The notes beneath the pieces are model-generated. The model was given only the letters and a program-made list of their open reading frames with translations. It searched no databases and was not told the origin of the DNA. From NCBI GenBank assembly GCA_003543245.1, contig DPJB01000041.1, positions 1 through 23,148 on the forward strand: a stretch of DNA of 23,148 nucleotides, given 5' to 3'. Of the stretch, positions 15,106 to 22,106 are shown piece after piece. Source of the stretch: Moraxellaceae bacterium (GTDB lineage: Bacteria > Pseudomonadota > Gammaproteobacteria > Pseudomonadales > Moraxellaceae). The position numbers were made by a program, and so were the translations under genes. Positions within the stretch are counted from its first letter, which is position 1. Each line of letters begins with the position of its first letter.

Positions 15106-16346
15106 GCAAGGTATCCGGAGAACACAAACAGCACCGCCAGCGGCACGACAATCCTCACCGCCACCCGCCAGACATTGTAGATGCCTTCATTCGGCAGGTT
15201 GAGCTCCTTGCGGGCATGACTGATCTTCATGATCCAGCCGGCAAACACCGCCATGCCCAGCATCACGAGCAGCAGCAGGTCGCGCACCGCCTGCAACAGG
15301 AAATGTACCCCCTCCACACGGCCGCCCATCCAGAGCATTTCCGCCAGTGCCGAGCCGCTCACAAACACCAGCACCACGGCCGGCAGGCGGGAGATGCCTT
15401 TTTCCGCCAGACGCACCAGCAGGGGCTCCGCCGCAAAGGCCAGTGCAAAGACTGCCGCAAGACCCAGCGCCACGAACAGCAGGACGGGCGCAAGGCCCGC
15501 CCCCATGGCGGTCGGAATCTGCTCCAGCACGGCACTGCTGCCCGCCGCCCCCACCGCCGCCGGCACGTAAGGCGCCAGCGCCAGCCAGACCAGTCCCGCC
15601 AGTACGGCCTGCAGGGACACCAGTGCCAGCGTGAAACTGCCCAGTGCGGTCTCTTTGGGCAAATGCATGCCGGTCAGCCACACCACACCCAGACCGCCGC
15701 CACCGGCCAGCAGGGCAAAGCGCATGGCCTCACGCCAGCCATCCGCACCCAGCGTGGTCACGGTGTCATAGGCCCCCGGAAACGAGGCGCCCAGCAGGGC
15801 CGCCACACCAAGGCAGATCACCACCACCGCCAGCGCCAGGGTATTGGCCAGCTCGCGCTGCCCCGCCCTGAGCAGGGAGAGCCCTGCCGCAAGGATGAAC
15901 GCCGTCCCGGTGCCTACCGGCCAGACCAGACCCGCCGCCGTCGCTGTCTGCACTGCCTCGCTCACAAAACGATGCCCCAGAAAGCTGCCGCCCCAGCCGG
16001 CCAGCAAGGCCAGACCGGCGATGGCCATGACATCGGCCAGGCCGGAGCCCCAAGCGGCGGCACGCCAGCCCCGTGGCGCATCGGCCTCACGCGTCAGGTA
16101 TGCCATACCGTCAATCGGTGAGCGCCGCGAACGGCGACCAAGCATCAGTTCCAGCAAGCGCAAGGGTAATGCCAGCAACAAGAGGCACAGCAGAAAGGCG
16201 CCAAAGAAGGCAATGCCGCCGTGACGAGTGGCCGCCAGCGGCAACTCCCAGAACTGGGCCAGGCCCATGCTGAAGAGTGAAAGAGCCGCCAGACCGGTGA
16301 CAGGCCGGGACCAGGTACCGTGAATCAGGGAGGGTGGCGTTGCCAT
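15102..16346 (-). CDS. NSS/SNF-like sodium-dependent transporter, divergent
   Basis: A 414-residue inner-membrane protein with about 11-12 hydrophobic helices. The first segment (LAALSLFSMGLAQFWELPLA, GGIAFFGAFLLCLLLLALPL, ELMLGRRSRRSPIDGM) aligns with the unwound helix-1 and helix-2 region of neurotransmitter:sodium symporters, where the classic pattern is GNVWRFPY, ENGGGAFL, LELALGQ. The Trp-Arg-Phe-Pro motif is replaced by FWELPL, so substrate and ion coupling may differ. Start at 16346 (MATPPSLI) chosen for GCGAGG upstream. It heads an overlapping operon with ratA and rnfH. Confidence 0.72.
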   Translation of the reverse strand: MATPPSLIHGTWSRPVTGLAALSLFSMGLAQFWELPLAATRHGGIAFFGAFLLCLLLLALPLRLLELMLGRRSRRSPIDGMAYLTREADAPRGWRAAAWGSGLADVMAIAGLALLAGWGGSFLGHRFVSEAVQTATAAGLVWPVGTGTAFILAAGLSLLRAGQRELANTLALAVVVICLGVAALLGASFPGAYDTVTTLGADGWREAMRFALLAGGGGLGVVWLTGMHLPKETALGSFTLALVSLQAVLAGLVWLALAPYVPAAVGAAGSSAVLEQIPTAMGAGLAPVLLFVALGLAAVFALAFAAEPLLVRLAEKGISRLPAVVLVFVSGSALAEMLWMGGRVEGVHFLLQAVRDLLLLVMLGMAVFAGWIMKISHARKELNLPNEGIYNVWRVAVRIVVPLAVLFVFSGYLA

Positions 16347-16383
16347 GATGCCTCGCAGTCGGTTAATGCCGCAGATGGCGCGC

Positions 16384-16412
16384 ATTGTCCGGGATTAGGG
16401 ATAGGCACTCAA
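16384..16412 (-). promoter_or_regulatory. Possible promoter of the transporter-ratA-rnfH operon
   Basis: Minus-strand -35 TTGAGT (16407-16412, 4 of 6), 17-base spacer, -10 GACAAT (16384-16389, 4 of 6). The expected start point is about 30 bases before the transporter ATG. Confidence 0.4.
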
Positions 16413-16472
16413 CCGGCTTGAGCCTGATGGCGAACGATAATGAATTTTACGGACGCGACCGGGCGCAATCCC

Positions 16473-16478
16473 TATAAT
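16473..16478 (+). promoter_or_regulatory. Perfect -10 box of smpB
   Basis: TATAAT ends 7 bases before the smpB ATG at 16486, so transcription should start at or next to the start codon. No good -35 lies at the right distance and there is no extended -10 TG. No Shine-Dalgarno fits in the intervening GCGCCCC. Confidence 0.65.
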
Positions 16479-16485
16479 GCGCCCC

Positions 16486-16968
16486 ATGAGCAAACCACCC
16501 GTAAAAAAAGGCAACAGCACCGGCAGCACGATTGCGCTGAACCGCCGTGCCCGCCATGAATACTTTATCGAGGACACGGTCGAGGCCGGTCTGGTGCTGA
16601 TGGGCTGGGAAATCAAATCCCTGCGCGCCGGCAAGGCCAACCTCACCGACGCCTACGTGCTGTTCAAGAACAACGAAGCCTGGCTGCTGGGTGTGCACAT
16701 CACGCCGCTGCTGCAGGCATCCACCCACGTCATCGCCGACCCGACCCGTACCCGCAAGCTGCTGCTGAGCCGTCGCGAGATCGACAAGTTCACCGGCGAA
16801 GTCCAGCAGAAGGGGCATACCTGCGTACCGCTGGCCCTGTACTGGAGCCATGGCCGCGCCAAATGCGAGATTGCCATCGTCAAGGGCAAACAACTGCACG
16901 ACAAGCGCGAGACCGAGAAGCAGCGCGACTGGGAGCGGGAAAAACACCGCGTGTTGCGCAATCGCTGA
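16486..16968 (+). CDS. smpB: SsrA-binding protein SmpB
   Basis: SmpB, the tmRNA partner that rescues stalled ribosomes by trans-translation. 160 residues, normal length. Typical motifs: TIALNRRARHEYFIEDTVEAG, LMGWEIKSLRAGKANL, DAYV, DPTRTRKLLLSRREI and the basic tail KRETEKQRDWEREKHRVLRNR, which sits in the empty mRNA channel. The ATG at 16486 is the family start; an in-frame ATG at 16477 overlaps the -10 box and is excluded. The short or absent leader is unusual. No ssrA gene lies in the window. Confidence 0.97.
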   Translation: MSKPPVKKGNSTGSTIALNRRARHEYFIEDTVEAGLVLMGWEIKSLRAGKANLTDAYVLFKNNEAWLLGVHITPLLQASTHVIADPTRTRKLLLSRREIDKFTGEVQQKGHTCVPLALYWSHGRAKCEIAIVKGKQLHDKRETEKQRDWEREKHRVLRNR

Positions 16969-16992
16969 TTACTGTGCCCAGACCCGCCTCAC

Positions 16993-17030
16993 CAATAAAA
17001 AAGAGCGCCACCCGGCGCTCTTTTTTATTG
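16993..17030. terminator. Bidirectional rho-independent terminator
   Basis: A 17-base perfect inverted repeat, core AAGAGCGCC/GGCGCTCTT with a 4-base loop, flanked by A6 and T6. It serves both smpB and the convergent dsbD. Confidence 0.94.
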
Positions 17031-17058
17031 CCACAACCATCCGTACCCGGACCGGGTG

Positions 17059-18924
17059 TCAGCTCCCCAGCCGCTTCAGCAGGGCATCGGCACCGATTTC
17101 ACTCTGCACCCGCATTGCCTGCTTTTCATCCCCGTTGCGGTCGTAGAACAGCATGGCCGGCGGACCGTACAGCTTCAGTCGCTGCAACAACTCGCGTTGC
17201 GCCGGGGTGTTGTCGGAAAGATCCAGCTGCAGCCGATGCATCGGCGCCAGCGCCTTGATCACACGTGCATCGCGGAAGGTGGTCCGGGCCATGTCCTGAC
17301 AGGCCACACACCAGTCGGCATAGACATCCACCACTGCTTCCTGGCCGGCACTCGAGGCGGCTGCCAGTTGCTCATGCAGCTCTGCATCATTGCGTACCCG
17401 CACAAACTCCACCTCAAGCGATGGAGCCGCCCCGGTTGCTGATGCAACCGGTTGCTGTGCGAAGGCCGCCAGCGGATGCCGCGGGTCTTCCTGCCCTGTC
17501 AGTGCCCCCACCATCAGGAAGGCGGCATACAACAGCATCAGTGCACCCAGTCCTTTCCACAGCCGCTCAATGCCCTGTGCAGCAGGCTCCAGTGCGCCCA
17601 TGAACACCGCCGACACGCCCAGCAACAGCGCCCACAGCAGCAACGTCACCGAGCCGGGAATCACGCGGGCGACCAGCCAGATGGCCACAGCCAGCATACC
17701 CACGCCAAACACGCCCTTGACGGCGATCATCCAGTTACCGGCACGTGGCAACAGACGTCCACCCGTCGTCCCGATCAGGATCAGCGGCGTGCCCATGCCC
17801 AAGCCCAGCGCCAGCAGGGCCAGGCCGCCCAGCACGGCATCGCCGGTCGAGCTGATGTAGACCAGAGTGCCTGCGAGTGGTGCCGACACGCAGGGTGACA
17901 CCACCAGAGCCGACAGGATGCCCATGAGGAACACCCCCGCCATGCGACCACCCTGCTGGCGACGCGCCAGCTCGTCCATGCGGTCACGCAGGAGTGACGG
18001 CAACTGCAACTCGTAAAAGCCGAACATGCTCAGTGACAGCACCACGAACACCAGCGCAAAGCTCACCAGCACTGCCGGCGTCTGCAGCCAGAGCTGCACA
18101 TTGGCGCGGGCACCAAAATAGCCGACCAGCGTACCGACCAGTGCATAGGTCAGGGCCATGCCAAGCACGTAGGCCAGCGACAGCCGGAAGGCATGACCCA
18201 TGGTGAGACGGGCACGGTCCTCGCCGGCAATCAGGCCGGACAGGATGGGCATCATGGGAAAGACACAGGGCGTGAACGTCAGGCCAAGGCCCAGCGCAAA
18301 GAAGGTGAGCAGGACCAACGGCAGGCTGGCATGACCGAGAAAGCCGGCAATACCGTCGGCCTCATCAAGACTGACCGGGGCAGTAGCGGCAGGTACGGGT
18401 GCCGGCACAGCCACAGCGGGCACGGCAGACACTGGCGTCATGGCCGACGAGGCCACCAGCGTCACCGGCAAGCTCACCGTCTGTGGCGGATAGCACAACC
18501 CGGCATCGGCACACCCCTGATAGCGCACCTGCACCGTCAGGGTCTTGCCGGCCACTGCTGTCGAAACATTCTGTACCTCCAGCATGGCCCGCGCTTCGTC
18601 ATGGAAAACCTCCATGCGACCAAAACTGGGGTCGTCCTTGAAGGATGACGGCGACAGGAACTGCAGCGGCGCCAGACGCACTTCCCCGACTGGCACCCCC
18701 TCAAGGCCCGCACTCATCCTGGCCTTGTACAGGGCATAGCCCGGCGCCACCACCCAGCGCAGGCTCAGGCGGTTATCCCCGGCTACAGCAGTCTCCAGCC
18801 GGAACGCCTGCTCTACCGGCAGGAACTCCTCTTCACTGGCCACACCACTGAAATCCGGCACCGCCGCGTGAGCCGGCAATACCTGCATGCAGAGCAATAA
18901 CACTGTTGTCAGCAGAAAACGCAT
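17059..18924 (-). CDS. dsbD: Thiol:disulfide interchange protein DsbD
   Basis: DsbD passes electrons from cytoplasmic thioredoxin across the inner membrane to periplasmic thiol proteins. 621 residues, and all three domains are intact. After a signal peptide (about 1-20) comes the alpha domain with C138 and C144 (YQGCADAGLCYPP). The eight-helix beta domain has C220 (FTPCVFPMMP) and C345 (SPCVSAPLAG), and the C-terminal thioredoxin-like gamma domain has C539-VA-C542 (YADWCVACQDM). GAGGGGAT precedes the ATG. It is divergent from a periplasmic thioredoxin operon, a plausible client. A PmrA/QseB-type box faces this gene and overlaps its expected -35. Confidence 0.96.
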   Translation of the reverse strand: MRFLLTTVLLLCMQVLPAHAAVPDFSGVASEEEFLPVEQAFRLETAVAGDNRLSLRWVVAPGYALYKARMSAGLEGVPVGEVRLAPLQFLSPSSFKDDPSFGRMEVFHDEARAMLEVQNVSTAVAGKTLTVQVRYQGCADAGLCYPPQTVSLPVTLVASSAMTPVSAVPAVAVPAPVPAATAPVSLDEADGIAGFLGHASLPLVLLTFFALGLGLTFTPCVFPMMPILSGLIAGEDRARLTMGHAFRLSLAYVLGMALTYALVGTLVGYFGARANVQLWLQTPAVLVSFALVFVVLSLSMFGFYELQLPSLLRDRMDELARRQQGGRMAGVFLMGILSALVVSPCVSAPLAGTLVYISSTGDAVLGGLALLALGLGMGTPLILIGTTGGRLLPRAGNWMIAVKGVFGVGMLAVAIWLVARVIPGSVTLLLWALLLGVSAVFMGALEPAAQGIERLWKGLGALMLLYAAFLMVGALTGQEDPRHPLAAFAQQPVASATGAAPSLEVEFVRVRNDAELHEQLAAASSAGQEAVVDVYADWCVACQDMARTTFRDARVIKALAPMHRLQLDLSDNTPAQRELLQRLKLYGPPAMLFYDRNGDEKQAMRVQSEIGADALLKRLGS

Positions 18925-18952
18925 ACGAGCATCCCCTCATCATGATGATGCG

Positions 18953-18958
18953 ATTCTA
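18953..18958 (-). promoter_or_regulatory. Candidate -10 box of dsbD
   Basis: Minus-strand TAGAAT (5 of 6 to TATAAT), 28 bases before the dsbD start. With a 17-base spacer the -35 position (18976-18981) overlaps the proximal half of the PmrA/QseB-like box and is itself a poor -35, as expected for an activator-dependent promoter. Confidence 0.5.
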
Positions 18959-18979
18959 GGGAGCCGCTCCCGGCCAACG

Positions 18980-18996
18980 ATTAACACCAGCTTAAG
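18980..18996 (-). promoter_or_regulatory. PmrA/QseB-like operator facing dsbD
   Basis: Minus strand CTTAAG-CTGGT-GTTAAT. It matches 11 of 12 positions of the PmrA-type box YTTAAK-N5-YTTAAK; only the first base of the second half (G, not C/T) differs. The TTAA cores are 11 bases apart, one helical turn, as bound by head-to-tail OmpR-family dimers. The regulator is probably the response regulator encoded at 22107. Confidence 0.65.
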
Positions 18997-19027
18997 AAAA
19001 CCCGATCGCAACAGAAAACCGGCCAGC

Positions 19028-19044
19028 CTTAAGGTCGCGTTAAG
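19028..19044 (+). promoter_or_regulatory. PmrA/QseB-like operator facing the thioredoxin operon
   Basis: Plus strand CTTAAG-GTCGC-GTTAAG, 11 of 12 to YTTAAK-N5-YTTAAK with the same single deviation as the dsbD-facing box. It ends 41 bases before the thioredoxin ATG. A -10 downstream is not obvious (TCTAGT at 19054-19059 is the best, 4 of 6). Confidence 0.65.
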
Positions 19045-19085
19045 GATTACCCCTCTAGTCTTGCCAGCAACCGGAGGTAATTCCC

Positions 19086-19559
19086 ATGACACCAGTTTTG
19101 CGTCGCCTGCTCCTGCTCCCCCTGCTGCTGGCATCTGCCCTGTTCGGCACCGCCCATGCGGCCGCGCCCACCCTGAATCTTGATGCCTACAAGGGCAAGG
19201 TGGTCTATGTCGATTTCTGGGCGTCCTGGTGCGGCCCGTGCAAGCAGTCCTTCCCTTGGATGAAGGCCATGCACGAAAAATACAGCAAGGACGGCCTGGT
19301 CATCCTGGCCATCAATGTGGACCAGGAAAAATCCAAGGCCGACGCCTTCCTCAAGGAATTCACACCAGCCTTCCCGGTCATTTTTGACAGCACCGGAACG
19401 CTCGCCTCGCAGTTCAAGGTACAGACCATGCCCTCCAGCTACATGCTGGACCGCAACGGCAAACCACGTTTCAAGCATCTGGGCTTTCATGATGCCAAGC
19501 GTGCCGTTTATGAAAAAGAAATCCACGACTTGCTGTCCGAGTCCGTGACAACTCCCTGA
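19086..19559 (+). CDS. Periplasmic TlpA-like thioredoxin
   Basis: A 157-residue secreted thioredoxin-fold protein. A signal peptide (about 1-26, ending GTAHAAA) precedes a TlpA/ResA-like domain with the active site WCGPC (C49, C52) and the cis-proline M115-P116 (TMPSSYML). It should reduce disulfides or hand on electrons in the periplasm, most likely taking them from DsbD, encoded divergently next door. GGAGG lies 8 bases before the ATG. It is the first gene of the thioredoxin-DUF4266-DUF3570-apbE-regulator-kinase run; its stop overlaps the ribosome site of the next gene. The specific partner is unknown; ResA/CcmG-type cytochrome maturation is less likely because no cytochrome genes are nearby. 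Confidence 0.9.
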   Translation: MTPVLRRLLLLPLLLASALFGTAHAAAPTLNLDAYKGKVVYVDFWASWCGPCKQSFPWMKAMHEKYSKDGLVILAINVDQEKSKADAFLKEFTPAFPVIFDSTGTLASQFKVQTMPSSYMLDRNGKPRFKHLGFHDAKRAVYEKEIHDLLSESVTTP

Positions 19560-19568
19560 GGAAAAACC

Positions 19569-19784
19569 ATGAAAAAAACACTGGTACTCGTGTTGATGAC
19601 GAGTCTGCTCGGAGCCTGCAGCTCACTCGGGGTGAAGCCCTGGGAGCGTGACCTGCTGGCAAAAAAATCCATGCAATTCGATGCCTATCCTGTGGATAGC
19701 GGCCTTGATGACCATATCTATTTCAGTAAGGAAGCGGCCAGCGGTGGTCGCGGCTTTGGTGGGGGTGGCTGCGGATGCAACTGA
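19569..19784 (+). CDS. DUF4266 small lipoprotein with C-terminal CGCN
   Basis: A 71-residue lipoprotein. The signal peptide ends in the lipobox LLGAC with the lipidated cysteine at 17. The mature part has the family-like KPWERDLLAKKSMQFDAYPV and DDHIYFSKEAASGG, then a glycine-rich tail ending GGGGCGCN at the stop codon, so two cysteines (68 and 70) lie at the extreme C-terminus. The tail looks suited to metal binding, thiol chemistry or modification; its function is unknown. GAGGA lies 6 bases before the ATG. The last 10 bases overlap the DUF3570 start, so the two are translationally coupled and probably form a complex at the outer membrane. Confidence 0.88.
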   Translation: MKKTLVLVLMTSLLGACSSLGVKPWERDLLAKKSMQFDAYPVDSGLDDHIYFSKEAASGGRGFGGGGCGCN

Positions 19785-21109
19785 AAAAATCTAAAGGCCT
19801 GACCATTGCTCAGGCCATCGCTCAGGCCAGTGCCGCGTTACTTGGTGCTGTATCTCCCATTGCGTCCGTGCATGCCGAGGATCATGGCTGGCAAGTGGAT
19901 ACGGCAGCACTTTTCTACAAGGAAAGTGATGGTCGTGTACAGGCCGCTGAACCTGTCGTCAGCCTGAAGAAGGATTTTGGCGACGAGAAAATCCTGAACA
20001 TGAAACTGGTGCTGGATTCGCTCACCGGCGCATCACCCAACGGTGCAGCACCGGCCAGCGTGCCACAGACCTTCACCGGCCCATCTGGCGGCGGCGAGTA
20101 CACCACACCGGCAGGTGAACTGCCGCTGGATGACGAGTTCAAGGACACGCGTGGAGCACTTTCTGCAGGCTGGCAGCAGCCGATCAGCGACACCATGCGC
20201 CTGAATGTCGGCGGCAACATTTCCAGCGAGTTCGACTTCCAGTCGATCGGTGTGAATGCTGCACTGGCCAAGGACCTGAACAACAAGAACACCACGCTGT
20301 CTGCCGGCTTCAACCTTGAGTTTGACAACATCGATCCGGTCGGCGGCACCCCGTTGCCACTGGTAAGCATGATCAACAAGACGGATGACAACGGCGTTGG
20401 CGGCAGCGAAACCAAGACCGTGACGGACGTATTGATTGGCGTCACCCAGGTCCTCAATCGCCACGCCATCATGCAGGTGAACTATTCGATGTCGATGGCC
20501 AACGGCTACCAGAGCGATCCCTACAAGCTGCTAACCGTGATTGATGCATCCAACAACCTGATGCTGGACCCTTCGCCGGAAAATGACGAAGGCTACAACC
20601 TCTACCTGTTCGAGGCACGGCCGGATTCGCGCACCAAGCACAGCCTGTACACACAGCTTAAATACCATCTGACCGAAGACGTGATTGATGCGTCCTACCG
20701 TTTCACCACGGACGACTGGGGTATCAGCTCGCACACCCTGGACCTGAAGTACCGCTGGGAACTGGGCCACAACATGTACCTGGAACCGCACGTGCGCTGG
20801 TACACGCAGAACGAGGCTGACTTCTACAAGCCGTATCTGCAGGTGGGCACCGACGTCAGTGCCGCCGGCGTACCGCTGATTACCGAGGCCTCTGCAGACT
20901 CCCGTCTGGGTGCCTTTGATGCCACCACCTTCGGCCTCAAGTACGGCATCGGTCTGGGCAAGGACAGCGAACTGAACTTCCGCGTGGAACAGTACACGCA
21001 GACAGCCAGTGCGCCAGCAGCACCGTTGACCGGGCCGCTGGCCGGACAAACCATGCAGCCGGACCTCTCGGCAATGTGGGTGCAGGTCGGTTACTCGTTC
21101 CGCTGGTAA
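19775..21109 (+). CDS. DUF3570 outer-membrane beta-barrel with flavinylation motif
   Basis: A 444-residue secreted protein of the DUF3570 family. A signal peptide (about 1-34, ending ASVHA) is followed by alternating amphipathic strands and a C-terminus WVQVGYSFRW ending in an aromatic residue, as in BAM-inserted barrels. Residues 81-87 read D-S-L-T-G-A-S, matching the D-x-x-(S/T)-G-A-(S/T) sequence on which ApbE links FMN to Thr/Ser (here T84), and apbE is the next gene. By strand counting from a periplasmic N-terminus the motif would sit at the outer end of the third strand, before a long Gly/Pro-rich loop (residues 85-120), so the flavin could face outward. The flavin link and topology are inferences. 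Confidence 0.88.
   Translation: MQLKKSKGLTIAQAIAQASAALLGAVSPIASVHAEDHGWQVDTAALFYKESDGRVQAAEPVVSLKKDFGDEKILNMKLVLDSLTGASPNGAAPASVPQTFTGPSGGGEYTTPAGELPLDDEFKDTRGALSAGWQQPISDTMRLNVGGNISSEFDFQSIGVNAALAKDLNNKNTTLSAGFNLEFDNIDPVGGTPLPLVSMINKTDDNGVGGSETKTVTDVLIGVTQVLNRHAIMQVNYSMSMANGYQSDPYKLLTVIDASNNLMLDPSPENDEGYNLYLFEARPDSRTKHSLYTQLKYHLTEDVIDASYRFTTDDWGISSHTLDLKYRWELGHNMYLEPHVRWYTQNEADFYKPYLQVGTDVSAAGVPLITEASADSRLGAFDATTFGLKYGIGLGKDSELNFRVEQYTQTASAPAAPLTGPLAGQTMQPDLSAMWVQVGYSFRW
20015..20035 (+). other. Candidate ApbE flavinylation site in DUF3570
   Basis: Codons 81-87 encode DSLTGAS. Known ApbE targets such as NqrC, NqrB and RnfG carry D-x-x-(S/T)-G-A-(T/S), with FMN on the hydroxyl residue before Gly. 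This is the only such site I see in the secreted proteins of the cluster. Confidence 0.65.
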
Positions 21110-21116
21110 ACCCGGC

Positions 21117-21170
21117 AGCGCCGGGTTAAACATGGGGATATTCTCCTCATGTTTAACCCGGCGCTTTTTT
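21117..21170 (+). terminator. Long rho-independent terminator between DUF3570 and apbE
   Basis: A perfect 18-base stem (21117-21134 with 21148-21165; core GCGCCGGGTTAAACATG) that can extend by four more pairs to a 5-base loop, followed by six Ts. The left arm can alternatively pair with AACCCGGC (21109-21116) at the DUF3570 stop codon through an 8-base stem. The T-tract abuts the apbE start, so apbE and the two-component genes need read-through or another promoter. Confidence 0.88.
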
Positions 21171-22079
21171 ATGACGGCACAGCATCCGATGAGCGAACTG
21201 TCCCTCACCCGTCACCAGGGCCTTTGCACCGGGCGCTTTCGCGCCATGGCCAGTCCCTGCGAAATCATTCTTGATCACGACGACTTCGCATCAGCCGCCG
21301 CGCAAACCGATGCCGCTGCCGGCGAAGCCCTGCGCATTGAACAGAAATTCAGCCGCTACCGCGACGACAACATCATTCACCGCATCAACAATGCCGGCGG
21401 CATGCCCGTGACGGTTGACGAGGAAACGGCTCGACTGATTGATTTCTCCGTCATGCTGCATGAACTGTCAGGCGGCCTGTTCGACATCACCTCCGGTGTA
21501 TTGCGCCGCGCCTGGAAATTTGACGGCTCCGACAAGGTGCCCGATGCCGCCACCGTGAATGCCTTGCTGCCGCTGACAGGCTGGCATCATGTGCAATGGC
21601 AGAACCCAGTGATCACGCTGCCGGCCGGCATGGAAATTGATCTTGGCGGCATTGGCAAGGAATACGCCGTGGACCGTGTCTTCACCCTGCTCGCGGGCAT
21701 GACCGATGCCGCCATGCTGGTCAATTTTGGTGGCGATCTGCGCGCGCGCGGGCCGCGCCGTGACGGTAGCAACTGGCAAATAGGCATAGAAACACCGGAC
21801 CAGGCCGACACCGCCGCAGAAACACTGTCACTCGTCAGCGGTGCGCTGGCCACCAGTGGAGATGCGCGCCGTTTCCTGCAGAAAGATGGCGTGCGCTACA
21901 GCCACATCCTCAACCCGAAAACCGGCTGGCCCGTGCAGAACGGCCCGCGCTCGGCCACACTACTGGCGGCGGACTGCGTGCAGGCCGGCATGCTGGCCAC
22001 ACTGGCCCTGCTGGCCGGACCAGACGCCGAAGACTTCCTGCGTGAGCAGGACGACATACGCTACTGGCTGATCTGGTAA
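21171..22079 (+). CDS. apbE: FAD:protein FMN transferase (ApbE family)
   Basis: ApbE transfers FMN from FAD to Thr/Ser of target proteins with Mg2+. 302 residues. Family motifs are present: FRAMASPCEI, EQKFSRYRDDNIIHRIN, ELSGGLFDITSGVLRRAWKF, IDLGGIGKEYAVD, LVNFGGDLRARG, SGALATSGDARRF and YSHILNPKTGWPV. There is no signal peptide or lipobox in any possible start, so it looks cytoplasmic, whereas most ApbE proteins act in the periplasm. The ATG at 21171 directly follows the terminator T-tract without a ribosome site; ATG 21189 is an alternative with none either. The likely substrate is the preceding DUF3570 barrel. The response regulator follows after 27 bases. Confidence 0.92.
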   Translation: MTAQHPMSELSLTRHQGLCTGRFRAMASPCEIILDHDDFASAAAQTDAAAGEALRIEQKFSRYRDDNIIHRINNAGGMPVTVDEETARLIDFSVMLHELSGGLFDITSGVLRRAWKFDGSDKVPDAATVNALLPLTGWHHVQWQNPVITLPAGMEIDLGGIGKEYAVDRVFTLLAGMTDAAMLVNFGGDLRARGPRRDGSNWQIGIETPDQADTAAETLSLVSGALATSGDARRFLQKDGVRYSHILNPKTGWPVQNGPRSATLLAADCVQAGMLATLALLAGPDAEDFLREQDDIRYWLIW

Positions 22080-22106
22080 TCCGATTCATTCAACGGGCGT
22101 CATGAC

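Noticed and set aside
15216..16121. Plus-strand open frame of 301 codons opposite the transporter
   Set aside because: Its product is Gln/His/Arg-rich without hydrophobic core, as expected for the antisense of a Leu/Ala-rich membrane protein.
16433..16451. Fur-box-like GATAATGAATTTTAC upstream of smpB
   Set aside because: About 11 of 19 matches with no symmetric right half, and neither neighbour is an iron gene.
19029..19045. Simple tandem TTAAGG repeat as a slippage artefact
   Set aside because: The flanking bases differ between copies and the same 11-base arrangement recurs in the opposite orientation at 18980-18996, so an operator is the better explanation.
21132..21170. Upstream ATG that would extend ApbE by 13 residues
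   Set aside because: The extension lies wholly inside the terminator stem, has no ribosome site and adds no signal peptide.
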